A stretch of DNA of 64,000 bases from Lachnospiraceae bacterium JLR.KK002. Its GTDB lineage: Bacteria; Bacillota; Clostridia; Lachnospirales; Lachnospiraceae. Location of the stretch: the NCBI GenBank assembly GCA_036941025.1, contig JAYMNP010000001.1, positions 682,001 to 746,000 of the forward strand, read 5' to 3'. Shown here piece by piece: positions 54,801 through 62,740 of this stretch (position 1 is the stretch's first letter; the number at the start of each line of letters is the position of its first letter). The position numbers and the translations under genes are program-made. Below the pieces are notes generated by a model. It saw only the letters and a list, made by a program, of their open reading frames with translations, had not been told where the DNA came from and searched no databases.

Positions 54801-55531
54801 TCACCATGAAAACAAAAGTATCCGTATCAGAGCTGAAGCATCGGATTCTGGACCGAATTCTGGCAGAGGAAGAAGGAGAACCGGAAATTCCCGCAGCCAC
54901 AGATGAAAAACGGGCCGGGAACTTTCAGGAGGAGACGGAGTCGGAGGAAGAAACACCGCCGGAAACGTCGCCGGAAAAAGAACGTTGTGTACCGGCTTTT
55001 ATGGAAGGCGTGCAGGAAGAAAATACAGGGGCCAGACGGGGAACCGCCATGCATCGTGTACTGGAATGCTATGATTTTACCGAAAATCCGGAGAGCCTGG
55101 AAGAACAGCTGCAGAGAATGGAAGAGGAACAGAAAATCAGCCGGGAACTGCTGGATTTGATTTCCGTTCCTTCTCTGAAAAAATTCCTTCGCACCGGGCT
55201 GGGCGTCCGGATGAAGCAGGCGGCAGAAGAGAAAAAGCTGTACCGGGAAAAGCCCTTTGTGATGGGAAAGAAAGCCTGTGAAGTGCTGAAGGAAAGCAGC
55301 AGCGGGGAAATGATACTGATACAGGGAATTATTGACGTGTTCTTTGAGGAAGAGGACGGGATTGTACTGCTGGATTATAAGACAGACCATGTGAAGAACG
55401 GGCAGCAGCTTGCGGACCGTTACCGTCTTCAGCTGGATTTGTACCAGGAAGCCATTGAGCGGGCGGTGGGAAAGAAGGTAAAGGAAAAACTGCTGTATTC
55501 CTTCTGCCTGGAAGAGACGGTTCCCGTATAA
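51797..55531 (+). CDS. addA: ATP-dependent helicase/nuclease subunit A
   Basis: UvrD-like 3'-5' helicase and nuclease of AddAB. 1244 residues. Walker A AAAGSGKTA is at 24-32; motif Ia VTFTNAAASEMRERI; Walker B IMIDEYQDSNYVQE; motif III VGDVKQSIYRFRMARPE; motif V MSIHKSKGLEFPVVFV; motif VI LRVLYVALTRAREKLIL. The C-terminal nuclease domain contains GTAMHRVLECYDF, LIQGIIDVFFEEEDGIVLL and DYKTDHV. The ATG overlaps addB, giving a two-gene operon. Confidence 0.97.
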   Translation: MKPEWSPQQRQVIDLRNRNLLVSAAAGSGKTAVLVERIIQKIMDENHPTDIDRLLIVTFTNAAASEMRERIGTAIEQALEKQPENVRLQRQQTLLHNAQITTIHSFCLYVIRNYFHRIELDPEFRVAEEGELKLLKSDVLDRVLEQYYQEAKPEFLTLSETIATGKTDEPLKETILKLFDFAMSYPWVEEWLENCKKPFQVKTPEEFERLPLAEELLSYLRSITGQWALQMKICRELSLEEDGPQMYAELLSRETEAMERIESSSTYQQYYERIRGFSFGRLAAARKYSGDPRKKEQVQKLRNEVKSSVKKVTEQFFFQNPEEMIADLGKNRPTVDMLIEVTLAFLHGFAEKKREKNLLDFNDLEHFALKILVDETTHEPSRTAAELRKNYEEIMIDEYQDSNYVQETILKAVSREAEHSNNIFMVGDVKQSIYRFRMARPELFMEKYNSYTQEDSPNQRIDLYMNFRSRPQVIQTVNDIFYRIMKEDIGNITYSKQAALYPGASFPEGEEGIFDTRFLVVEPEEDRKEQSVQELEARAVGMEIQRLMKEQQVTSQMKGAEQPGSFRPVRYSDMVILLRSMTGWADTFGKVLGEMGIPVRAASGTGYFSAVEVQTALNLLRILDNPRQDIPMASVLASPIVGLTGEDLALIRTAFPGEKFYQAVMHFSEKNGERDETQTPADAGTGPEGREHTGKGCMLSRTQQKKLTAFLELLDKFRRKVSYTPIHELLYQVLEETGYQAYVYALPGGQVKQANLEMLVEKAIAYETTSYRGLFHFIRYMEQLQKYEMDFPMAEGEEAEDAVRIMSIHKSKGLEFPVVFVSGLGKMFNSQDVRERVVLHPRLGIGMDVVDCKRRLRTPGLTRQFLARKITMENVGEELRVLYVALTRAREKLILTGVLKKAEEKIAAVSPVTSEDGFLTFLSRLNSNTFLQFLLLAGACSPQSCPVAIIKQAELEAGEVQQAAEDGLTGIELLAGLEEADTEWQEKVAQRLTCTYPFEEEVTMKTKVSVSELKHRILDRILAEEEGEPEIPAATDEKRAGNFQEETESEEETPPETSPEKERCVPAFMEGVQEENTGARRGTAMHRVLECYDFTENPESLEEQLQRMEEEQKISRELLDLISVPSLKKFLRTGLGVRMKQAAEEKKLYREKPFVMGKKACEVLKESSSGEMILIQGIIDVFFEEEDGIVLLDYKTDHVKNGQQLADRYRLQLDLYQEAIERAVGKKVKEKLLYSFCLEETVPV

Positions 55532-55605
55532 GCCGGATATCATTCTGGGGTTTAGAAGATATGTGCCGCACAGCTCAGTCATTTTAAAGTAAGGAGGAAC
55601 AGATT

Positions 55606-56154
55606 ATGATTTTGGAACCGCAGAAACTGAAAATCTGCCAGGAGACAGTAACGTTACGCAGCGCAGAGGAGGAAGACGCAGAAGAGCTGATTACTTACCT
55701 GAAAACAGTATCGGCAGAGACGCCCTTTCTTATCCGTGAACCGGAAGAAGTCACCCTTACCCTGGAGCAGGAGAGACAGTTTATCCGGAATGCGCAGCAG
55801 TCTCAGCGGGAACTGATACTCCTGGCCTTTGTACAGGGAGAACATGCGGGCAACTGTTCCGTATCGGCCCTGGGCTCTTATTCCCGCTATGCCCACCGCT
55901 GCAGTATGGCCATTGCACTGTACCGGAAGTATCAGAACAGAGGCATTGGAACCGCCATGATGGAAACAGCCCTTCAGACAGCAAAACAGATGGGATATGA
56001 GCAGGCGGAACTGGAGGTGGCAGCCTCCAATCAGGGAGCATTGCACCTGTATGAAAAACTGGGCTTTCAGACATACGGAACCTTTCCTGACAATATGAAA
56101 TATAAAGACGGAACATATGAAGACAGTTGCTGGATGATGAAAAAGATAGTATAA
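55606..56154 (+). CDS. GNAT-family acetyltransferase
   Basis: A 182-residue N-acetyltransferase. The N-terminus LRSAEEEDAEELITYLKTVS is the first helix of the fold. The acetyl-CoA loop is YQNRGIGTAMMETALQTAK (Q-x-x-G-x-G/A). AELEVAASNQGALHLYEKLGF is motif B. Such proteins often modify ribosomal or small-molecule amines; the substrate is unknown. AAGGAGGAAC precedes the ATG. A hairpin with GAGA loop overlaps its stop. Confidence 0.88.
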   Translation: MILEPQKLKICQETVTLRSAEEEDAEELITYLKTVSAETPFLIREPEEVTLTLEQERQFIRNAQQSQRELILLAFVQGEHAGNCSVSALGSYSRYAHRCSMAIALYRKYQNRGIGTAMMETALQTAKQMGYEQAELEVAASNQGALHLYEKLGFQTYGTFPDNMKYKDGTYEDSCWMMKKIV

Positions 56155-56306
56155 TATCGAGAGATATTATACTGCCCGAATGGGCATGGGCCGCCATAAA
56201 TAAATTGCGAAGCAATTATGGCATAATTTGCCTTGAGGAGGGGCCCGCCGAAGGTGAGAGGAGACCTGAAGGCCTTTGCCCTGGAAGTTTTGAAGGAGGG
56301 AAAAAA
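56148..56306 (+). other. hairpin-rich intergenic element
   Basis: A 150-bp run of inverted repeats: a perfect 11-bp stem with GAGA loop (56148-56173), GCCC/GGGC (56174-56186), and a stem of GCCATA...TATGGC with inner ATTGC-GAA-GCAAT (56193-56222). G/C-rich AAGGCCTTT-type pairs follow before the ribosome site (GAAGGAGGG). It is probably transcribed and may be a mobile or regulatory RNA element. Function unknown. Confidence 0.45.
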
Positions 56307-57230
56307 ATGAACGTACAGATTGAAAAAATTGTACCGGATGGATTTGTGTTTGAAAAAGAACAGAACCTGGTACACGGAACGAGAAACGGTATGGAACTGC
56401 TGATTCTGCCCATGGTGTCGGAAGAACAGTTCCGGGTACAGCTTTACGCAGATGTGAACAGCAGCAGTGAAAAAGAAAATTTCCTGAGGTATCTGTCCAC
56501 CTTGCAGCAGCGTTATTCCTTTGTACAGTTTGCAGGTTTTAACGGTGTGGACATGGTTTCCGTTCATGTATCTTCGGAAGCCCAGGCAGATAAGGAAAAT
56601 CTGACCCTTGTGGTTTCCGAGCTTGCGTCAGAATGTGAGAGATGCGGCATACATAACTGCTGTTCTTACTGCAGAAGGGCGCTTCCGGTGCGTGCGGCAG
56701 TGGTAGACCAGGTTCCGTCTGTAATCTGCCGGGAATGCGAGCAGCAGTTATCCGGTCACACAGAAGGCAAAAAAGAAAATCTGCCTCTGGGCGTAATCGG
56801 AGCAATCATCGGAGCGCTGGTGGGATCTGTGCTGTGGGTAGTACTGGGACAGGTGGGATTTATTGCCGGAATTGCCGGATATGTTATTGTGTTCTGCGGA
56901 ATGAAAGGCTATGAATTTCTCGGAAAAGAACTGTCCAAAACAGGCATTGTACTCTGCGTCATTCTTTCTTTTCTGATGATTATCGGAGCAGAAATGACGT
57001 CTCTGGCCATTACCATTTACAGAGAATGGGGCAGGATGTATGCGCCTACCATAGGGGCTGCATTCAGCTGGATTCCGGAACTGATGCAGGAGTCGGAGCT
57101 GGCACTGGCAGTGGCAAAGGACCTGGGCATAGGATATCTTCTTGCTATCTGGGCAAGCTATTCTTCCGTAAAGAATATCTGGAATCAGGTAGCGGAAAAA
57201 CAGAAAGTACATACCATTGAAAGGTTTTGA
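56307..57230 (+). CDS. zinc-ribbon membrane protein, unknown function
   Basis: A 307-residue protein from the ATG at 56307 (AAGGAGGG upstream). N-terminal soluble domain about 1-110. Then a Cys-rich part (about residues 112-153) with CERCGIHNCCSYCRR and later VICRECEQQL, suggesting a bound zinc. The C-terminal half has about four membrane helices: VIGAIIGALVGSVLWVVLG, FIAGIAGYVIVFCGM, GIVLCVILSFLMIIGAEM and YLLAIWASYSSV. No family recognised. It is followed by maf. Confidence 0.75.
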   Translation: MNVQIEKIVPDGFVFEKEQNLVHGTRNGMELLILPMVSEEQFRVQLYADVNSSSEKENFLRYLSTLQQRYSFVQFAGFNGVDMVSVHVSSEAQADKENLTLVVSELASECERCGIHNCCSYCRRALPVRAAVVDQVPSVICRECEQQLSGHTEGKKENLPLGVIGAIIGALVGSVLWVVLGQVGFIAGIAGYVIVFCGMKGYEFLGKELSKTGIVLCVILSFLMIIGAEMTSLAITIYREWGRMYAPTIGAAFSWIPELMQESELALAVAKDLGIGYLLAIWASYSSVKNIWNQVAEKQKVHTIERF

Positions 57231-57238
57231 TACGTGCT

Positions 57239-57889
57239 ATGAAATACAGACTGGTTCTGGCTTCCGCTTCGCCCCGGCGGAAAGCCCTGTTAGAACAGGC
57301 AGGGGCAGAATTTGAAATTATTCCGGCCAGGGGAGAGGAAATACTCACCGTTACTGAGCCGGAGCAGGCTGTGCTGGAGCTGTCCAGACAGAAAGCGGAA
57401 GAAGTGGCCAAAAGGCTGTCCGGTCATTCTTTCCATGGAGCAGAACAGAAGGAGCCCGAAGGAAAAGGGAAGGAAACGGGGGATATGGAACACACAGCGG
57501 TTCTGGGGGCCGACACGGTGGTGGCCTTTGAGGGGCAGATACTGGGAAAGCCGAAAGATAAGGCAGACGCATTCCGTATGCTTCGTATGCTTTCCGGCAA
57601 TACCCACAGTGTATTTACCGGAGTGACAGTAATTGCGGGAACCGGCGGAGCGGAAAAAATTATTTCCTTTGCAGAGGAAACGAAAGTTACCATGTACCCC
57701 ATGACAGAAGAACAGATTCAGGCTTATGTGGACACAAAAGAGCCCATGGACAAGGCGGGGGCTTACGGAATTCAGGGAAAGTGCGCGGTTTATATTGAAA
57801 AAATCGCAGGAGATTACAACAACGTGGTGGGTCTTCCGGTGGCGGCACTTTATCAGAAATTAACAAAATCAGGCATTGAAATTTTATAA
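57239..57889 (+). CDS. maf: Maf-like nucleoside triphosphate pyrophosphatase
   Basis: House-cleaning nucleotide pyrophosphatase; Maf proteins hydrolyse dTTP/UTP or modified nucleotides. 217 residues from the ATG at 57239. Family start RLVLASASPRRKALLEQAG. The key region VLGADTVVAFEGQILGKPKD holds the catalytic Asp. YVDTKEPMDKAGAYGIQGKC near residue 165 is the usual C-terminal motif. An insert of about 15 charged residues lies before VLGADT. Gene starts within 10 bp of the preceding stop. Confidence 0.93.
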   Translation: MKYRLVLASASPRRKALLEQAGAEFEIIPARGEEILTVTEPEQAVLELSRQKAEEVAKRLSGHSFHGAEQKEPEGKGKETGDMEHTAVLGADTVVAFEGQILGKPKDKADAFRMLRMLSGNTHSVFTGVTVIAGTGGAEKIISFAEETKVTMYPMTEEQIQAYVDTKEPMDKAGAYGIQGKCAVYIEKIAGDYNNVVGLPVAALYQKLTKSGIEIL

Positions 57890-57929
57890 AAATCATACTA
57901 TCATAGAATCAAAAAAAGGAGGGATTAAT

Positions 57930-58193
57930 ATGAATGAGTATGATGAAATCTGTCTGGAATATTTTTTAAAACATCAGCTGCAGTTATTTGATGAAAAAGT
58001 AGCGGAGAACCTGGAAGAAGCGGAAGAATTCTTAGAGGACTGCATGGCAGTGGTATGCGAGAATATCCGGGAAGTAAGAACATATTTTGAGGAAGAAGGT
58101 GCAGATATCGGCCAGATGAGCGATGAGGATCTGGAAGAAGCATCGGAAGTGTTTGTGCTGCCGGACGGAAGATACCTGGTGGTGGAAGCATAA
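57930..58193 (+). CDS. small acidic protein, unknown
   Basis: An 87-residue, strongly acidic protein (many Glu and Asp) from the ATG at 57930, after AAAGGAGGG. It is mostly helical up to about 70 residues, with a final strand EVFVLPDGRYLVVEA. No cysteine cluster apart from three isolated Cys. I do not recognise the family. It lies 14 bp before the FAD oxidoreductase gene and may be co-expressed. Confidence 0.65.
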   Translation: MNEYDEICLEYFLKHQLQLFDEKVAENLEEAEEFLEDCMAVVCENIREVRTYFEEEGADIGQMSDEDLEEASEVFVLPDGRYLVVEA

Positions 58194-58207
58194 AACAGGA
58201 GAATACG

Positions 58208-59602
58208 ATGGAAAACTATGATGTAATTATTGTGGGAGCCGGGCCTTCCGGTATTTTCTGTGCATATGAGCTGATTCATCGGAAGCCGGATATCCGGGTA
58301 CTGATGCTGGAAAAGGGAAGAAGGATTGAGGAACGCCAGTGCCCCAAACGCAAAACGAAAGTCTGTGTGGGCTGTAAACCCTGTGCCATTACCACAGGAT
58401 TTGCAGGAGCCGGGGCTTTTTCCGACGGAAAGCTGTCCCTTTCTCCGGATGTGGGCGGAAATCTGCCGGAAATCCTGGGGTATGACAAAGCAGTGGAACT
58501 GATTCGGGAATCCGATGAGATTTATCTGAAATTCGGTGCGGACGCCAGTGTTTACGGAGTGGGAAAGGAAAAGGAAATCCGGGAAATACGCCGCAAAGCC
58601 ATCAATGCCAATCTGAAACTGGTGGAATGTCCCATCCGCCATCTGGGCACAGAGGAAGGCTATAAGATATATATGCGCCTGCAGGAACATCTGCTGGAGC
58701 AGGGAATTGAGATGAAATTCCGCACCATGGTGGAGCATATTCTTGTGGAGAACGGCAGAGCGGCAGGTGTGGTGACCGATACCGGAGAGACATTTTACGG
58801 AACAGAGATTGTATGCGCCGTTGGAAGAGAGGGAGCAGACTGGTTCAGCCATGTATGCCGGGAACAGAATATCGAGACAAAAGTAGGTACGGTGGATATT
58901 GGCGTTCGGGTGGAAGTCCGGGACGAGGTTATGGAATTCCTGAACCAGAACCTTTATGAAGCCAAGCTGGTATATCACACGCCTACCTTTGATGATAAAG
59001 TGAGGACATTCTGTACCAATCCTTCCGGAGAGGTGGCTACGGAATACTATGATAACGGCTTGGCAGTGGTGAACGGCCATGCCTATAAATCACAGGATTT
59101 AAAAACCAGTAATACAAATTTTGCACTGCTGGTTTCCAAAAATTTTACGAAGCCTTTTAAGACGCCCATCGAATATGGAAAACAGATTGCCCAACTGTCC
59201 AATATGCTATGTGACGGAAAGATTCTGGTGCAGACCTTCGGTGATTTCCGCCGGGGAAGACGCACCACAGAAGAACGTCTGTGCAGAAATAATCTGATAC
59301 CCACTTTAAAGGATGCGGTACCGGGGGATTTGTCTCTGGTATTTCCCCATCGTATTATGGTAGATGTTGAGGAAATGATTTTTGCACTGGACAAAGTGAC
59401 GCCGGGGATTGCCAGCGATGAGACACTGCTCTATGGAGTGGAAGTGAAATTTTATTCCAATAAAGTGGTGGTAAACCGGGAGTTTGAGACAAATGTTCCG
59501 GGTCTGAGAGCGGTCGGTGACGGCGCTTCCGTAACCAGAGGGCTGCAGCAGGCTTCTGCAAACGGGTTGAGCGTGGCCCGCAGTATTCTGGATAAAATGT
59601 AA
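58208..59602 (+). CDS. FAD-dependent oxidoreductase
   Basis: A 464-residue flavoprotein. The N-terminal Rossmann motif VIIVGAGPSGIFCAYEL binds FAD. A Cys-rich stretch CPKRKTKVCVGCKPCAITTG (four Cys, residues about 45-64) may hold a metal or Fe-S centre. The following GFAGAGAFSDGKLSLSP is typical of this family. The C-terminal VGDGASVTRGLQQASANGL binds the flavin. Members are annotated only as 'NAD(P)/FAD-dependent oxidoreductase'. Substrate unknown. GGAGAA lies before the ATG. Confidence 0.88.
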   Translation: MENYDVIIVGAGPSGIFCAYELIHRKPDIRVLMLEKGRRIEERQCPKRKTKVCVGCKPCAITTGFAGAGAFSDGKLSLSPDVGGNLPEILGYDKAVELIRESDEIYLKFGADASVYGVGKEKEIREIRRKAINANLKLVECPIRHLGTEEGYKIYMRLQEHLLEQGIEMKFRTMVEHILVENGRAAGVVTDTGETFYGTEIVCAVGREGADWFSHVCREQNIETKVGTVDIGVRVEVRDEVMEFLNQNLYEAKLVYHTPTFDDKVRTFCTNPSGEVATEYYDNGLAVVNGHAYKSQDLKTSNTNFALLVSKNFTKPFKTPIEYGKQIAQLSNMLCDGKILVQTFGDFRRGRRTTEERLCRNNLIPTLKDAVPGDLSLVFPHRIMVDVEEMIFALDKVTPGIASDETLLYGVEVKFYSNKVVVNREFETNVPGLRAVGDGASVTRGLQQASANGLSVARSILDKM

Positions 59603-59622
59603 ATTAGCAGGTGAAAATACCA

Positions 59623-60642
59623 ATGAAAAGATATAAAGATACACAGGGAAATTTTATCCGTATCAGAAGATATGGGATTCTGGCAGCCTGTATGCTGATT
59701 CTGCTGCACCTGTCAGGGTGTAAACTGGGGAATACCCAGGTTATGGTGGGCGGCGGTTTCAGTGACAACGAAGTGTTTAAAATGAAGGACACGGTCTGTA
59801 CCCTGCCGGAGGCCAGAGTTGTGCTTACCAATTATCAGAACATGTATGCCACCATGTACGGCATTGATTTGTGGAACCATGAATTTCCGGACAATGATCT
59901 GGAAACATATGTAAAAGATCTGACTATTTCCAGACTGGCTCAGATTATGGCGATGGATTTTCTGGCAGAAGAAAAAGGAATTAAGCTGTCAGAGGAGGAA
60001 GAACAGAAAATAAAAGAGGCTGCAAAAGAATATTTTGATTCTCTGAATGATGTGGAACTGGAGTATATGCATGTGAAACAGGGAGATATAGAAGTGCTTT
60101 ATACCCGATACGGACTTGCCAATAAGCTCTACACCCATCTGACGCAGGGCGTGGATGATGAAGTCAGCGACGATGAGGCCAGAATCATGGAGGCCCAGCA
60201 GATTTTCGTGGTGGACGATGAGAAAGCCAGAACAGTGGAAAAGCAGCTGAAGGATGGCTCTGATTTCCTTTCCGTAGCCAATGTATATAATGAAGCGCCG
60301 GAAACAGAGGTTACTTTTGGAAGAACAGATGTTCCTCCTGAGGTGGAGGAAGTGGCTTTTTCTCTGGAAAATGATCAGGTCAGCGACCGGATAGTGACAG
60401 ACAAGGGCAGCTATTTTCTGAGATGCATCAACCATTATAATCAGGAAAAAACAGACGACCACAAATCCGTAATTCTGGAAAAGCGGAGAAAAGAAGCCTT
60501 TGACGACGTATACAGTGAATTTCTTGCCACACTTTCTTCTGAATTTAATGAAGACGTATGGAAAGAAGTAAAGGTGGAGGTAAAGAAAGAAGTAAAGACA
60601 GACAGTTTCTTTGATGTATATGAGAAGTACTGCAACTGGTGA
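59623..60642 (+). CDS. lipoprotein foldase, PrsA/SurA-like PPIase
   Basis: A membrane-anchored peptidyl-prolyl isomerase-type chaperone acting outside the cell membrane. Start at ATG 59623. A signal peptide with basic start and hydrophobic core ends in the lipobox LHLSGC, near residue 30. An N-terminal chaperone helix region (about 45-180) is followed by a parvulin-like domain (about 185-275): AQQIFVVDDEKARTVEKQL, DFLSVANVYNEAPE, PPEVEEVAFSLENDQVSDRI. The C-terminal helix is Lys/Glu-rich. Isomerase activity is not certain. Confidence 0.82.
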   Translation: MKRYKDTQGNFIRIRRYGILAACMLILLHLSGCKLGNTQVMVGGGFSDNEVFKMKDTVCTLPEARVVLTNYQNMYATMYGIDLWNHEFPDNDLETYVKDLTISRLAQIMAMDFLAEEKGIKLSEEEEQKIKEAAKEYFDSLNDVELEYMHVKQGDIEVLYTRYGLANKLYTHLTQGVDDEVSDDEARIMEAQQIFVVDDEKARTVEKQLKDGSDFLSVANVYNEAPETEVTFGRTDVPPEVEEVAFSLENDQVSDRIVTDKGSYFLRCINHYNQEKTDDHKSVILEKRRKEAFDDVYSEFLATLSSEFNEDVWKEVKVEVKKEVKTDSFFDVYEKYCNW

Positions 60643-60673
60643 AATGATAAATATCAGTATGTAAAAGCCAACA

Positions 60674-60710
60674 GGGGCTGCCGCAAAATTTTGTGACAGC
60701 CCCCTTTATC
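60674..60710 (+). terminator. terminator after the lipoprotein gene
   Basis: GGGGCTG (60674-60680) and CAGCCCC (60697-60703) with an inner CAAAATTTTG stem, followed by CTTTAT. Confidence 0.7.
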
Positions 60711-60745
60711 ATACGGGAGATTCTGGGGGATTTCCCGTATGATAA
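60706..60745. other. perfect 13-bp inverted repeat between converging genes
   Basis: TTATCATACGGGA (60706-60718) and its complement at 60733-60745. It lies between the plus-strand lipoprotein gene and the minus-strand GGDEF-EAL gene and may help stop transcription from either side. Confidence 0.45.
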
Positions 60746-60750
60746 GAGAA

Positions 60751-62439
60751 TCAGGGCTGCTGGATTTTGTGTGAAACCGTCACAAACTGCTCGGTAAACT
60801 GCTGATAGGGACAGGGCTTTCCAAAATAAAATCCCTGGATATAGTCGGGAGAGAGGTTCTGAATCCGATTCCGCTCATCCTCCGTTTCGATTCCCTCCAC
60901 GCAGACGTTCAGGTTCAGAGTATGTACCATACCGCTGATTAAGTCCAGCAGATTGTATTCATAGTCGTTGGCCAGGGCTTTGGCAGTGAAAGAGCGGTCT
61001 ATTTTGATAATGTCCGGCCGCAGGTCATGGAGATAATGGAAGTTGGAATATCCGGTTCCAAAATCGTCCAGGGCAAGGCGGATACCCTTTTCTTTTAATT
61101 TTGCCAGAAGCCTGGTGAAATGAGGATTGGATTCCAGCAGGCCGCTTTCCGTCAGTTCTACAATGACATTGGAAGGAGAAACTTCCTGTTTTGCCGCGGC
61201 GGTTACGATTTCATTGATGATATCGCTTTTTATTACCTGCACATAAGATACGTTGATGCTGATGCGGAAATCAGGAATCCAGGTCAGAATCTTTTTGCAG
61301 GCGGCAAGAGACTGCTCCAGCATCCAGCGCCCCACCGGGATAATCAGTCCTGTTTCCTCCAGAATGGGAATAAATTCTCCCGGAGAAATCATATTGCCTT
61401 CCGGAGAGTGGAAACGCATCAGAGCCTCCGCTCCGTATAATGTATTGGAATTGGCATGGAACAGGGGCTGGAAATAGGCCTCAAAGCCCTTACAGTCATC
61501 GTAAACAGCCTGGCGCAGAAACTGAGTGAGCCTTTTTCGTTTCAGAAACTGTTCATAATCTTCTCCCTGGAACCGATAGCAGCGGTTTTTGCCCTGGCGT
61601 TTGGCTTCGTTCAGAGAAAATTCCGAGAGCTTCATTACGTTGGTGTAGGCGAAATCTGTGATATTGGAGGTTTCCAGAATGCCTCCGGATATGGTAAACA
61701 CTGCTTCATAGTGATTTTCTTCCACAAAACGCACAATGTTCTGCTGAATCTGTTTGTATAATTTTCCTGCTTCCTGGTAAGTTCCTCCCTGAAAATCCAG
61801 AACCAGGAATTCATCTGCCACCACCCGGTAGAGCTTCTGGGCGGGAGTGATACATCTGGCAATGCATTCTGCGGTCCGGCGCAGAACCATATCTCCGTAT
61901 TCAATGCCCAGTTTTTCATTGATTTCCTTAAAATCATCCATGCCAAGGCGCAGCAGAAATCCTTCCGGAAAAGGAGTCGGAGTCTTGTGCAGCCAGGACT
62001 GGAGGCTGGAAGAACCCAGAAGTCCGCTTACGTTGTCTGCTTTCTGTCTGGCGCCGATTTCATTGATACAGCCAATCATGTACAGAGCCTGTTCCTTATT
62101 CCGTACCACATAGCCCCGGCAGTTAATCCAGACAGGCTGTCCATCCAGATCCAGCCAGCGGTATTCCAGATTGTGAAAACTGCGTTCTCCGGCCAGCAGC
62201 TCGTTCAAATCCTCCTGTAACGGCTCTAAATCCGGAGGATAGACAAACAGTCCGTGGGTGCGCACCACATCCCGAAAGGTGTTATCCGGAATGGAAAAAC
62301 GCTGTTTGGCATGGGGGGATATATAATAAAAATCATTGATAAAATCATAGACATACAGGTAATCGTCCATGCATGGGTGCAGCAGGTTGATGACGTTGCA
62401 GAGCTGTTCTACGGTAATTTCCTGAAAATTTCGCTCCAA
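60751..62439 (-). CDS. GGDEF-EAL protein, c-di-GMP phosphodiesterase
   Basis: A 562-residue signalling protein. N-terminal PAS-like domain about 20-125 (DYLYVYDFINDFYYISPHAK; YRWLDLDGQPVWINCRGYV). GGDEF-type domain about 155-300, where the active-site motif is VVADEF in place of GG[DE]EF, so cyclase activity is unlikely. EAL domain about 310-555: YGAEALMRF, INVSYVQVI, VELTESGLL, LDDFGTGYSN, IIKIDRSF, CVEGIETEDE, IQGFYFGKP; all metal and catalytic residues read are present, so it probably degrades c-di-GMP. No membrane segment. Confidence 0.92.
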   Translation of the reverse strand: MERNFQEITVEQLCNVINLLHPCMDDYLYVYDFINDFYYISPHAKQRFSIPDNTFRDVVRTHGLFVYPPDLEPLQEDLNELLAGERSFHNLEYRWLDLDGQPVWINCRGYVVRNKEQALYMIGCINEIGARQKADNVSGLLGSSSLQSWLHKTPTPFPEGFLLRLGMDDFKEINEKLGIEYGDMVLRRTAECIARCITPAQKLYRVVADEFLVLDFQGGTYQEAGKLYKQIQQNIVRFVEENHYEAVFTISGGILETSNITDFAYTNVMKLSEFSLNEAKRQGKNRCYRFQGEDYEQFLKRKRLTQFLRQAVYDDCKGFEAYFQPLFHANSNTLYGAEALMRFHSPEGNMISPGEFIPILEETGLIIPVGRWMLEQSLAACKKILTWIPDFRISINVSYVQVIKSDIINEIVTAAAKQEVSPSNVIVELTESGLLESNPHFTRLLAKLKEKGIRLALDDFGTGYSNFHYLHDLRPDIIKIDRSFTAKALANDYEYNLLDLISGMVHTLNLNVCVEGIETEDERNRIQNLSPDYIQGFYFGKPCPYQQFTEQFVTVSHKIQQP

Positions 62440-62677
62440 TTTTCATTCCTCCTGTAAAAATTTTCCTTTTCGTTCTATTCAAAACAGTTATCTCTATTAT
62501 ATTTGATATTTTTGTGAAATGCAACAGCTATTTATGCACAAAAACCGTATGCAAACAGCAGATTGTACAAAAATCTGCTGTCTGAGAAAGGAATGGGTTC
62601 CGGAACAAAGCAGACAGATTCGATGCAGCTTTCCACTTTCACGTATTAGTGTGACAAGGTCTTTCCTGTAGAAAAAT

Positions 62678-62712
62678 GTAAAAACCCCATCACAGAGGGA
62701 TGGGATTTTTAC
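62678..62712 (-). terminator. terminator of htpG
   Basis: On the minus strand GTAAAAATCCCATC pairs with GATGGGGTTTTTAC, ending in a T-run, about 30 bp after the htpG stop. Confidence 0.75.
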
Positions 62713-62740
62713 GTGTAACAAAGCATGTTTGCCCTGTAAG

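Noticed and set aside
56127..56306. 60-codon N-terminal extension of the zinc-ribbon membrane protein
   Set aside because: It starts inside the GNAT gene, consists of hairpin repeats, and a good ribosome site precedes the ATG at 56307.
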